A program made the position numbers and the translations under genes. This document shows positions 57,353-64,000 of a stretch of 64,000 bases of DNA, piece by piece. The notes below the pieces were generated by a model. That model searched no databases. It was not told where the DNA came from and saw only the letters and a list, made by a program, of their open reading frames with translations. This DNA is from Lachnospiraceae bacterium. GTDB lineage: Bacteria; Bacillota; Clostridia; Lachnospirales; Lachnospiraceae. Location of the stretch: NCBI GenBank assembly GCA_017553505.1, contig JAFZLD010000018.1, positions 246,623 to 310,622 of the forward strand, written 5' to 3'. The stretch's first letter is position 1, and every line of letters begins with the position of its first letter.

Positions 57353-58036
57353 ATGGAACTTAAAAAACTTACTGAACATATATGGTATATGCCATACGAA
57401 TCGGAGCGGGACCGCCCGAATCTTTGCTACGTTAAGGGCGATAACTGGAGTCTGGCAATTGACGCCGGTCACTCTGCGGCTCACACACAGGAATTTTACG
57501 CACTTTTGGAGAAAGAAGGCTTGCCGTTGCCTTCTTTGACCGTTCTTACCCACTGGCACTGGGATCACACCTTCGGCATGCATGCTGTAAACGGGCTATG
57601 CCTGGCTAATGCGAAGACAAACAAGTACCTTTGTGAGTGGAAAGAAAGAATTGAAAAGAACGGGCCGGAAGAATTCTTCGCCATCCATGAAAGCATCCGA
57701 AAAGAATACAGCACCGGCGCAGAGGTAATTGTGAAACCGGCAGATATGATATTCTCCGGAGCGATGACGCTTGACCTTGGTGGCTGTAAGGTAAAGGTTT
57801 TGGAGACCGAGGCTCCGCATACAGATGATTCTACGCTTGTTTATGTGGAGACCGACAAGGTTTTATTCGTGGGCGATTCTACCTGCGACAATTTCTTTAC
57901 AGGTATCAAAAGGGCTGACCTTTGCGAGAAACTGGCCGACACCATCAGAGCACTCAATCCGGAAATATCCATGGAAGGCCACTGGGAGCCGGTAGATATG
58001 CAGGATACATTGAATGATTTGATGAGCGGTATTTAA
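57353..58036 (+). CDS. Metallo-beta-lactamase-fold hydrolase
   Basis: A 227-residue zinc hydrolase. The metal motif HxHxDH is His67-Trp-His69-Trp-Asp71-His72 in LTHWHWDHTFG. Other ligands are probably in EAPHTDDSTLVYVETDKVLFVGDST (Asp) and MEGHWEPV (His). Family members hydrolyse thioesters, phosphodiesters or lactones; no specific group is evident. GGAGG five bases upstream of the ATG decides the start. Confidence 0.9.
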   Translation: MELKKLTEHIWYMPYESERDRPNLCYVKGDNWSLAIDAGHSAAHTQEFYALLEKEGLPLPSLTVLTHWHWDHTFGMHAVNGLCLANAKTNKYLCEWKERIEKNGPEEFFAIHESIRKEYSTGAEVIVKPADMIFSGAMTLDLGGCKVKVLETEAPHTDDSTLVYVETDKVLFVGDSTCDNFFTGIKRADLCEKLADTIRALNPEISMEGHWEPVDMQDTLNDLMSGI

Positions 58037-58101
58037 GGTGGGAGAATTACAAAGCGATTATAAGATTGACAGAAAAATTTAATGGAAGAGGAATAACCAT
58101 C

Positions 58102-59025
58102 ATGGGTGAAAAGACTTTGCAAGATATATTGACATTGAATTACGGAATAGAATCCCCGTCTTTGGAATTCTTAAGAGAAGGCGGGGCTGTTACATATATT
58201 GTCAGCGGAAGTGTTAAATATTTGCTCAAGGTTATCGGGCCTGCTTTTGCCGGGACCGCGAGGCAGTCTGTATCTATTATGAGGTATCTGGAGGAAAATG
58301 GGTTCCCGGTTCCTAAAACGATACTTACAAAGGGTGGAGAAGCCATATTTGAATTGGAAATCGATGGGGAGAAGAAACTGATTGTTCTCATGGAATTCAT
58401 CGATGGGGACGAGCCCAAACTTGAAAAATGTGCTGCAGAAGTCGGAGAACTTGTTGGAAGATTTCATCAATTGATGGAGAAGTATCCTTCGGAACTTATT
58501 TCTTGTGACAAAGAATTCTTTATAGACAGATATATGGGGTTCCTTCGTAAAAAGAACTACCCGCGTCTGGCGGAATATGAGGAGCTTGGAGAACGCCTTT
58601 GGAATAAGGTTAAGGACCTTCCCAGGGGAAATTGTCACGGAGATCTTCACAGAGGAAATTTGTTGCAGAATACTGACGGAAAAATATATCTTGTGGACTT
58701 TGATACCGCTTGCAAGGCACCGCTTATGTTCGATGTCATGGTTATGTGTGACATGACAGATTATTTTAATCTGAAGCAGGAAGATATTGAGCTTACTAAG
58801 GAAGTGTATCGGGAATTTCTTTCGGGATATGCTGGTTATCATAAGTTGAGCCGCGAGGAAATCCTTTCTTTTCCATATTGGGTTGCAATCAGACATTTTC
58901 AGTTACAAGCAACCATCCTTGAAATATATGGAATGGACTGCATAGATGAAAGCTTTATAGATGGACAGCTATACTGGCTTAATAAGTGGCAGGAAGCTAT
59001 GAATGAATTTACAGAAGGGCATTAA
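58102..59025 (+). CDS. Aminoglycoside phosphotransferase-like kinase (first copy)
   Basis: A 307-residue APH-family kinase. The nucleotide-binding N-lobe (VTYIVSGSVKYLLKVI, IVLMEFIDGDE) precedes the catalytic loop GNCHGDLHRGNLLQ and the metal-binding VDFDTACKAPLMFDVM. GAAGAGGA nine bases upstream selects this ATG. Such stand-alone APH-fold kinases phosphorylate sugars, amines or drugs; the substrate is not predictable. A second APH-fold gene follows after 14 bases. Confidence 0.88.
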   Translation: MGEKTLQDILTLNYGIESPSLEFLREGGAVTYIVSGSVKYLLKVIGPAFAGTARQSVSIMRYLEENGFPVPKTILTKGGEAIFELEIDGEKKLIVLMEFIDGDEPKLEKCAAEVGELVGRFHQLMEKYPSELISCDKEFFIDRYMGFLRKKNYPRLAEYEELGERLWNKVKDLPRGNCHGDLHRGNLLQNTDGKIYLVDFDTACKAPLMFDVMVMCDMTDYFNLKQEDIELTKEVYREFLSGYAGYHKLSREEILSFPYWVAIRHFQLQATILEIYGMDCIDESFIDGQLYWLNKWQEAMNEFTEGH

Positions 59026-59039
59026 GGCTGGGGGATGCT

Positions 59040-59954
59040 ATGAATCTTGATACATATCTGTCAGAATTTGACAGCGTAGAAAATATAGATAAAGGCATGG
59101 CCGGAGATGATAAGTATCTCTGTCGCCGTGGCACAGAGGAGTTTCTTCTCAGAGTTGCAGACGGCGAGGACTATGATGAAAAGGAAAAAGAATTCGCGCA
59201 TTTGAAAAGACTCGGTGATGCGGGGCTACCGGTTCCCAAGTGTGTGGAATGTGTAAAGACTGATGACGGGACTAAAGTCCTCACACTGTTGTCCTGGGTG
59301 CCCGGAGAAGACTTGGAAGGTGTTATTTCAAAGATGTCTTTTAATGAGCAATATGAGGTCGGAAAGCAGGCGGGAAGTATTCTTCGAAGGATACATGATA
59401 CCTGTCCCGAAAACAGCGTCGAAAAGAGTTGGTATGACCGTTACATCGAAACAATACAGCCTCGTATAGATGCATTTAAGCACGAAGGCGTTTCTTTTGC
59501 AGGATGCGAAAAGATTCTTCGGTATTTTGAAGATAATAAGCATCTTTTGAAAGGGCGCCCAATGTGCCGGCATCACGGAGATTATCACACAGGCAATTTG
59601 ATCATAAATTCCGGGAAGGTTTTGGTAATCGACTGGCATACGATGGATTTTGATAGTATTGGCGACCCATGGTATGAGTTTAACCGGATAGACACAAAGT
59701 ATCCCGAATATGCAAAAGGGCAGATAGACGGGTACTTTAACGGTGGTATTCCTGAAGAGTTTTGGCGGCTGTTTGCATTATATATTTCTGTGAGCGCTAT
59801 AACTTCAATAGTTTGGGCAAAGTATTTTGCACCGAACGAATTGGATAGTATTATGGGGCTTAACAAGAGTATTCTTACAATCTTTGATGACATGGAGAAT
59901 CCGATTCCTAAGTGGTATCGCCGTGATATGTGCGACAGCGTAGCACATATTTGA
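59040..59954 (+). CDS. Aminoglycoside phosphotransferase-like kinase (second copy)
   Basis: A 304-residue APH-family kinase with N-lobe EEFLLRVADG and LTLLSWVPGEDLEG, catalytic loop CRHHGDYHTGNLIIN and metal-binding VIDWHTMDFDSIGDPWYEFN. The DWHT form resembles the macrolide/viomycin-kinase side of the family. It is only distantly similar to the preceding kinase, so the pair is not a recent duplication. A strong terminator follows. Confidence 0.9.
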   Translation: MNLDTYLSEFDSVENIDKGMAGDDKYLCRRGTEEFLLRVADGEDYDEKEKEFAHLKRLGDAGLPVPKCVECVKTDDGTKVLTLLSWVPGEDLEGVISKMSFNEQYEVGKQAGSILRRIHDTCPENSVEKSWYDRYIETIQPRIDAFKHEGVSFAGCEKILRYFEDNKHLLKGRPMCRHHGDYHTGNLIINSGKVLVIDWHTMDFDSIGDPWYEFNRIDTKYPEYAKGQIDGYFNGGIPEEFWRLFALYISVSAITSIVWAKYFAPNELDSIMGLNKSILTIFDDMENPIPKWYRRDMCDSVAHI

Positions 59955-60004
59955 AACGCCGTTGGAATTCTACAGTTTAAGATATCAAGCAATAATAGTT
60001 TATG

Positions 60005-60042
60005 AAAAATCCTGCCAAAAACAAAGCAGGATTTTTGTTTTT
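60005..60042 (+). terminator. Rho-independent terminator
   Basis: AAAAATCCTGC (60005-60015) pairs perfectly with GCAGGATTTTT (60026-60036), followed by more Ts; the A run on the left makes it usable in both directions. Confidence 0.92.
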
Positions 60043-60069
60043 TATTCAAAGGATGAGCTGTTACACATA

Positions 60070-60078
60070 TGGTATAAT
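60070..60078 (+). promoter_or_regulatory. Extended -10 promoter
   Basis: TGGTATAAT is a perfect extended -10; no clear -35. It serves the acetyltransferase at 60121. Confidence 0.6.
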
Positions 60079-60120
60079 TACAATGCAGATATATTTTGAG
60101 ATTTGAAGGGGCATTGGAAG

Positions 60121-60606
60121 ATGATTCGAAGAGTTAAGAGGGAAGATATCCCAGAGTGCGTAAATATTATAAAGAACAGCTTTATGACTGTGGCAGAAGA
60201 ACTGGGGTTTACTGCAGAAAATGCGCCGAGATTTACAGCGTTTTCAACCTCAGAGGACAGGCTTTTTTGGCAGATGGACAATGAAAACCGTCTAATGTTC
60301 CTATGCGAAGAAGCCGGAATCCAGTGTGGATACTATTCTTTGGTGTTACAGGGTGATGGCGAGTGTGAGCTCAGTAATCTTGCTGTGCTTCCGGAATATA
60401 GGCATAACGGAATCGGAAAGAAACTGTTGGAACATGCTTGTCAAACTGCAGCCGGGGAAGGCTGTAAGACCATTAACATAGGAATTGTGGAGGAAAACCG
60501 GAGGCTTCGCAAATGGTATGAAGAGAATGGCGCGGTACATTTAGGTACAAAGAAGTTTGATTTCTTTCCGTTCACTTGCGGATATATGAAGATAACAGTG
60601 GAATAA
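60121..60606 (+). CDS. GNAT-family N-acetyltransferase
   Basis: A 161-residue acetyltransferase: IRRVKREDIPECVNIIKNSF start, motif A LSNLAVLPEYRHNGIGKKLLEHACQTA with the RHNGIG loop, and motif B NRRLRKWYEENGAVHLGTKKF. GAAGGGG nine bases upstream of this ATG is the best ribosome site; an in-frame TTG lies further upstream. The ending GTKKFDFFPFTCGYMKI suggests an RimI-like fold. Substrate unknown. Confidence 0.88.
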   Translation: MIRRVKREDIPECVNIIKNSFMTVAEELGFTAENAPRFTAFSTSEDRLFWQMDNENRLMFLCEEAGIQCGYYSLVLQGDGECELSNLAVLPEYRHNGIGKKLLEHACQTAAGEGCKTINIGIVEENRRLRKWYEENGAVHLGTKKFDFFPFTCGYMKITVE

Positions 60607-60659
60607 AAGAGCGGTATAAAAGAAGTTAGCATGAAAATGTCCCGTTGATGGCCCAATTT

Positions 60660-60863
60660 ACATGCGGATAGACTATGAATTGGAATACGCATGTCCGAAA
60701 TTTTACACGGCCTTCAGTTAAGACATGCGAGGCAATTATCATACCGGGTACGCATGTCAATATTTTAGATTGCGCGCAAACGAATACACGCAAAATGGCT
60801 TATGAAACGAATATGCATGTAAGTTAAGGCATGCGAGACGACTGTGAAATCGAATATGCATGT
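60660..60863. repeat. Array of four inverted-repeat units with 28-bp pitch (ACATGCG / CGCATGT)
   Basis: Four units of ACATGCG, 21 bases and CGCATGT: 60660-60694, 60723-60757, 60786-60820 and 60829-60863. In each the second arm starts exactly 28 bases after the first. Unit 3 has ACACGCA/TGCATGT and unit 4 GCATGCG/TGCATGT; the rest are exact. The interiors are also related, often ending in CGAATA just before the right arm. The gaps are 28, 28 and 8 bases. The last arm ends 14 bases before the next start codon. No gene lies in 60607-60877. Function unknown; the geometry equals that of the array at 28203. Confidence 0.85.
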
Positions 60864-60877
60864 TTAAGGAGTTTGGA

Positions 60878-61306
60878 ATGCAATATAGATTGTGTAAAAA
60901 AACAGATATAGAAGGATTGGCAGAGGCGATGTCTAAGGCCTATTCAGAAGAACCTTGGAATGAGCGGTGGAGCCGTGAGCGGGCTGTTCGAAGGGTACAA
61001 GCCATATTAGGTAACTTCGATTCTATTGGGGTGGTTGCAGAAGAGAATGGCGCGATAATAGGCGGACTTCTGGGCTATGTAGACCCGTATGCAGACGAGG
61101 ATTTCTTTTTCGTGTCGGAACTATTTGTTGTGCCCGAGTATAAGAGACACGGCATTGGCAGGAATCTTTTGAAAGAACTCGAAAATGAATTAAAGAAAAA
61201 GGGCATTTCTGTAGTGCAGTTAATGTCTATAGAGCCGAATGAGACTTTTTATGGAAAATGCGGGTTGAGTAAGGATGATGTATCAGTACTGTTCAAACGA
61301 TGTTAG
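60878..61306 (+). CDS. GNAT-family N-acetyltransferase
   Basis: A 142-residue acetyltransferase. Motif A is VSELFVVPEYKRHGIGRNLLKELENELK with the RHGIG loop; motif B FYGKCGLSKDD. AAGGAG six bases upstream of this ATG fixes the start; an ATG six codons earlier lies inside the last arm of the repeat array. It is a single gene with the array as its leader region. The acceptor is unknown. Confidence 0.85.
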   Translation: MQYRLCKKTDIEGLAEAMSKAYSEEPWNERWSRERAVRRVQAILGNFDSIGVVAEENGAIIGGLLGYVDPYADEDFFFVSELFVVPEYKRHGIGRNLLKELENELKKKGISVVQLMSIEPNETFYGKCGLSKDDVSVLFKRC

Positions 61307-61339
61307 AGCACATGCATAATATAAAATGGGGAGCATGGA

Positions 61340-62131
61340 ATGAGTAAAATATTTGGTGTACAAGACAGGCTTAGTGTATTGGATTTTATAATTTCAGTTG
61401 CTAAGGAATGTCCTAAGATAGTAGCTCTTGTTCAGGTTGGTTCCGGAGCAGAAGGATTTCACGATGAAAGGTCGGATTTAGATTTTGTAGTAGCATTTGA
61501 TTGTAATGATTCTATGACTGAAGTTATGGAGTACATGCGTCAGAGGATTTCAGAGCAATATAGCCTTCTGTTCTTTTCACAATCTGAAGCAAGGCATCTT
61601 CAGGTATATGCGTTAGATAACCTTTTGGAGATTGATATTGGGTTTGGATGTTATGAAGGGGCAGCTGCTTTAAAACCTGCATTTAGGGTTCTTTTTGATA
61701 ATTCCGGTATTGTTGAAGAGAAAATGATCAAGTCTCTGGAAAGTATGGACGAACGCATTTATAGCGGAAAACTAAAAAAGGATATTGAAACAGCTTGTGA
61801 CTTTGCATGGGCACATTTGATGCATGCAGCAGTTGCTATTCATCGAAATAATTACTTCCGAGTAGTAGGTGAGCTTGAATTTGTCAGAAAGATTTATATA
61901 GACCTTGTTGGCAATCGTTACAGACTTGAAGGTACTGTGAACCGAGAGATAGATAAACTACCGGATTTTGAAAAAGAAGCAATAAGAAGTACATTTGTTA
62001 CCGGTGATAGTCAAGAAGATTTATGGACTAGTCTTATGAATTTAACTGATCTGATTTATAAGGAGCTGGAAGGAACTGAAATGCCTGTATCAAAGAATAT
62101 GATATTGGAATATTATAAAGACCTCAAATAG
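61340..62131 (+). CDS. Nucleotidyltransferase-domain protein
   Basis: A 263-residue protein. The nucleotidyltransferase signature is VQVGSGAEGFHDERSDLDFVVAFD (GS-x-x-x-G...SDLD), with a third acidic residue in NLLEIDIGFG. The C-terminal helical half (HLMHAAVAIHRNNYFRVVGELEFVRKIYIDLVGNRY) resembles streptomycin and lincosamide adenylyltransferase relatives. A resistance role is typical but not shown. GGGGAG lies seven bases before the ATG. Confidence 0.8.
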   Translation: MSKIFGVQDRLSVLDFIISVAKECPKIVALVQVGSGAEGFHDERSDLDFVVAFDCNDSMTEVMEYMRQRISEQYSLLFFSQSEARHLQVYALDNLLEIDIGFGCYEGAAALKPAFRVLFDNSGIVEEKMIKSLESMDERIYSGKLKKDIETACDFAWAHLMHAAVAIHRNNYFRVVGELEFVRKIYIDLVGNRYRLEGTVNREIDKLPDFEKEAIRSTFVTGDSQEDLWTSLMNLTDLIYKELEGTEMPVSKNMILEYYKDLK

Positions 62132-62133
62132 CT

Positions 62134-62162
62134 TAGTAGTAAACATTTCCCATTTACTACTA
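62134..62162. repeat. Perfect 10-bp inverted repeat
   Basis: TAGTAGTAAA (62134-62143) and TTTACTACTA (62153-62162) enclose nine bases directly after the nucleotidyltransferase stop codon. No T run follows, so it is not a classical terminator. The word ACTAC continues at 62182, 62195 and 62206 inside the neighbouring direct repeat. Confidence 0.65.
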
Positions 62163-62163
62163 T

Positions 62164-62216
62164 CGGGCATATCTCGCCGAGACTACATGTGCTGACTACC
62201 AAAAAACTACGTTTGA
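62164..62216 (+). repeat. 53-bp direct repeat, left copy
   Basis: CGGGCATATCTCGCCGAG at the start and AAAAAACTACGTTTGA at the end frame a 53-base block matched at 48 of 53 positions by 63543-63595. The two copies bracket the HTH and RhuM-Fic genes. Confidence 0.85.
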
Positions 62217-62245
62217 CGAAAGATAAAATGATCTCTTCAAGAAAT

Positions 62246-62292
62246 ACTCATTGTGTAAACGCAGGATATGTGTTATCATATACTCAATGAGT
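62246..62292 (+). promoter_or_regulatory. Promoter with two palindromic operator sites before the HTH gene
   Basis: TTGTGT (62251-62256) and TATCAT (62274-62279) are 17 bases apart. ACTCATTG (62246-62253) overlaps the -35, and ACTCAATGAGT (62282-62292), an 11-bp palindrome, lies at the start point; ACTCATTG and CAATGAGT are exact inverses. Two sites flanking a promoter suit autorepression by the small HTH protein. Confidence 0.6.
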
Positions 62293-62315
62293 AAAACCGT
62301 GAAGGGAGAAATGCT

Positions 62316-62531
62316 ATGTCAGATGAATTGTTTAGTGTAAAAATGAAAGAATTACGAGAGACTACCGGCTTAAATCGTAAGGAGTTCTGCGAGAAGTTCG
62401 AGATTCCCTATAGGACGATGACTGAGTGGGAACTGGGTCATAGGAATGCTCCCCCATATGTGCTTAGACTGCTTTCGTATTATGTAGAGATGCAGCGTAA
62501 GCTTAATGAGAATGGCATCAGCGAGAAGTAA
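62316..62531 (+). CDS. Small helix-turn-helix protein (antitoxin-like)
   Basis: A 71-residue DNA-binding protein: FSVKMKELRETTGLNRKEFCEKFEIPYRTMTEWELGHRNAPPYVLRLL is a Cro/C1-type helix-turn-helix with the closing P-P-Y-V-L-R-L-L helix common in antitoxin-like regulators. GGGAG lies seven bases before the ATG. The RhuM-Fic gene follows after 13 bases, so the pair may act as regulator/antitoxin and effector. This pairing is inference. Confidence 0.82.
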   Translation: MSDELFSVKMKELRETTGLNRKEFCEKFEIPYRTMTEWELGHRNAPPYVLRLLSYYVEMQRKLNENGISEK

Positions 62532-62544
62532 TAGGGGGATTAAT

Positions 62545-63498
62545 ATGGCTAAAGAAAATGAAATTGTATTATTTGAAACGGAAGATAGGGAAATAACCCT
62601 TAACGTAGAAGTCAATCAGGATACTGTATGGCTAAACAGGAACCAGATGGCAGAGCTGTTTGGCAGAGATGTTAAGACAATTGGCAAGCATATCAATAAT
62701 GCTTTGAAGGAAGAATTAGACAATTCAACTGTCGCAAATTTTGCGACAGTTCAAAATGAAGGCGGAAGAGATGTCGAAAGAAATATTGAATACTATAATC
62801 TGGATATGATTATTTCTGTCGGCTATCGCGTCAAGTCCCGGAGGGGCATTGAATTCAGGCGCTGGGCCAACAAGGTTTTGAAGGATTATATCATTAAGGG
62901 CTATGCAATAAATGACAAACGCCTCGAGGCCTTACAAAAGACTGTGGAAATCCAGGCAAAGATGCTGGCTACTGCCATTGAAGGTGACTCTGATGAGGTT
63001 TTAAAGGCGGTAAACTTGTATACTCAGGCTCTGACTTTACTTGACCAATATGATCATCAGTCACTGGAGAAGCCCGAGGGAAATCAGCCTATATACAGGA
63101 TAACTTATGCTGACTGCCGCGCAATGGTTGACCGCATGGAAGATAGCTTCAAATCAGATGTCTTCGGAGTTGAGAAGGAACCGGGCAAGATTGAAGGTAT
63201 TCTGGCCGCTGTATACCAGGATGTATTTGGAGGAGAAGTTTATCCTTCTTTGGAGGAGAAAGCTGCCAATCTTTTGTATTTCATGATAAAAGATCATCCT
63301 TTCGCCGATGGTTGCAAAAGAATAGCGGCATCATTGTTCTTGGAGTTTTTGAACCGCAACAATGCACTTTTCAGAGGCGGATATAAGGTTATCAGTGACG
63401 GTGCGCTTGTTGCCATCACGCTCATGATAGCCGAGTCGGACCCGAAGGAAAAAGACATCATGACGACTATGGTGATGAATCTTTTGAGTGTAGGTTGA
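62545..63498 (+). CDS. RhuM-family protein with C-terminal Fic domain
   Basis: A 317-residue protein. Residues 10-130 match the RhuM family (VNQDTVWLNRNQMAELFGRDVKTIGKHI, RNIEYYNLDMIISVGYRVKSRRGIEFRRWA). The C-terminal part is a Fic/DOC fold with the motif HPFADGCKR at 251-259, in which Cys257 stands where most Fic enzymes have Asn. Fic proteins transfer AMP or phosphate to target proteins. AGGGGG six bases upstream of this ATG fixes the start. A 25-bp perfect palindrome lies in the coding sequence at 62727-62751. Confidence 0.88.
   Translation: MAKENEIVLFETEDREITLNVEVNQDTVWLNRNQMAELFGRDVKTIGKHINNALKEELDNSTVANFATVQNEGGRDVERNIEYYNLDMIISVGYRVKSRRGIEFRRWANKVLKDYIIKGYAINDKRLEALQKTVEIQAKMLATAIEGDSDEVLKAVNLYTQALTLLDQYDHQSLEKPEGNQPIYRITYADCRAMVDRMEDSFKSDVFGVEKEPGKIEGILAAVYQDVFGGEVYPSLEEKAANLLYFMIKDHPFADGCKRIAASLFLEFLNRNNALFRGGYKVISDGALVAITLMIAESDPKEKDIMTTMVMNLLSVG
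62727..62751. repeat. 25-bp perfect palindrome inside the rhuM-fic coding sequence
   Basis: AACTGTCGCAAA, one central T, TTTGCGACAGTT. It encodes the NSTVANFATVQN segment of the RhuM domain. The inner TCGCAA/TTGCGA equals the core of the array words at 28203-28424. Confidence 0.75.
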
Positions 63499-63542
63499 CG
63501 GGGATTTTACGATAGATAACGCTCCAAGATTCATGGCATTTG

Positions 63543-63595
63543 CGAGCATATCTTGCCGAGGCTACATGTTCTGACTACTAAAAAACTACGTTTGA
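63543..63595 (+). repeat. 53-bp direct repeat, right copy
   Basis: Matches 62164-62216 with five substitutions and no gaps. It lies 44 bases after the rhuM-fic stop codon. Between it and the next gene (63596-63687) nothing is recognisable except a weak TTGTCA. Confidence 0.85.
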
Positions 63596-63687
63596 AGTTA
63601 AATAAACTGTATTTTCCAGACTTGTCACACGCATAATAGTTGTGATTATGTGGCAGGATTGAAAATTCTAAATCTGATGGAGGCACT

Positions 63688-64000
63688 ATGTTAAAAGATT
63701 ACGAGACAGATAAACCGGTTCTTGAAACTGACAGATTGATCATCAGACCTCTTAACGAAGCAGATGTACCGGATTTAAAAGAATGGTTGGGAAGAGATGA
63801 AATTTATACCTATTGGGGACGAAAAGCCAGTAAAAATGAGAAAAATCCGGAATTGATGTTTATTGACGCTCGTCCTTGGGTAAAAAGAAAGCCTTCACCG
63901 GATTTTGACTGGGGAATTGTATTGAAAGAAACCAATAAAGTGATCGGTATGATTGCAGTATTTGATATACAGAATTCGAGGATGGGGGATATAGGGTATC
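63688..64000 (+). CDS. GNAT-family acetyltransferase (RimJ/RimL-like), C-terminus cut by window edge
   Basis: 104 codons are visible with no stop before the window edge. The start LETDRLIIRPLNEADVPDLKEWL is typical of the RimJ/RimL (Acetyltransf_3) group, and DWGIVLKETNKVIGMIAVFDI is the central beta strand pair before motif A, which lies beyond the edge. GGAGG four bases before the ATG fixes the start. Confidence 0.85.
   Translation, partial: MLKDYETDKPVLETDRLIIRPLNEADVPDLKEWLGRDEIYTYWGRKASKNEKNPELMFIDARPWVKRKPSPDFDWGIVLKETNKVIGMIAVFDIQNSRMGDIGY

Noticed and set aside
60607-60877. Unannotated small gene before the acetyltransferase
   Set aside because: No frame with a ribosome site is found; the stretch is taken up by the inverted-repeat array.
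62164-63595. Integron attC sites or phage att sites
   Set aside because: The 53-bp blocks lack the RYYYAAC/GTTRRRY core pair and no integrase is visible in the window, so only a direct repeat is reported.

Overview
The window looks like chromosome from a strictly anaerobic, motile Gram-positive of the Clostridia, most likely Lachnospiraceae. This rests on strong AGGAGG-type ribosome binding sites, vegetative TTGACA/TATAAT promoters, lipoprotein signals, a rubredoxin-fused flavin reductase, several flavodoxin/4Fe-4S modules, LytS/YesN control of sugar uptake, a small CD1871A-type CXXC protein beside a TlpA thioredoxin, and a FeoA-FeoA-FeoB operon. No tRNA, rRNA, CRISPR array, transposase or phage structural gene was recognised. 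Assignments come from reading motifs; no database search was possible.

Layout. 1-2.9 kb (minus): membrane protein cut by the window edge, phosphatidyltransferase, two-component system. 3.1-4.6 kb: short-chain dehydrogenase and flavin reductase-rubredoxin. 4.7-7.6 kb: LytTR/DUF3021 pair and an ABC exporter carrying a candidate LytTR operator. 7.6-13.5 kb: C39-like cysteine peptidase, giant lone flagellin with a sigma-28 promoter, a methionine gamma-lyase homologue and a PnuC-like transporter. 13.6-16.9 kb: AT-rich ABC island. 17-21.6 kb (minus): DHH phosphoesterase followed by a membrane-anchored TIR/beta-propeller protein. 21.7-28.1 kb: flavodoxin and ferredoxin membrane modules, PadR and TetR regulators, ADP-ribosylglycohydrolase. 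28.2-37.1 kb: repeat array, sugar-sensing two-component system and a furanose-type ABC importer. 37.3-43 kb: MerR regulator, TlpA/CXXC/4Fe-4S/flavodoxin operon, MFS efflux and an XRE-TPR regulator. 43-46.8 kb: clostripain-family protease and a chemoreceptor under a cyclic-di-GMP riboswitch. 47-48.7 kb: zinc-ribbon/TPR protein with an M50-like peptidase. 48.7-52.4 kb: ferrous iron uptake with four identical-geometry operator boxes. 52.6-64 kb: HD-domain protein, then a run of single accessory enzymes (serine hydrolase, DNA methyltransferase, four acetyltransferases, metallo-hydrolase, two phosphotransferases, nucleotidyltransferase) and an HTH/RhuM-Fic pair between 53-bp direct repeats.

Most unusual signals. 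(1) Two intergenic arrays, at 28203-28424 and 60660-60863, each hold four inverted pairs of a short word. The word differs between the arrays, but all eight pairs have exactly the same 28-bp start-to-start pitch. I know of no named element with this design. (2) A two-gene unit joins a DHH phosphoesterase with an unusual C-terminus to a TIR-transmembrane-propeller protein and could be an undescribed nucleotide-signalling or defence pair. (3) A methionine gamma-lyase homologue has His where the family has its PLP lysine.
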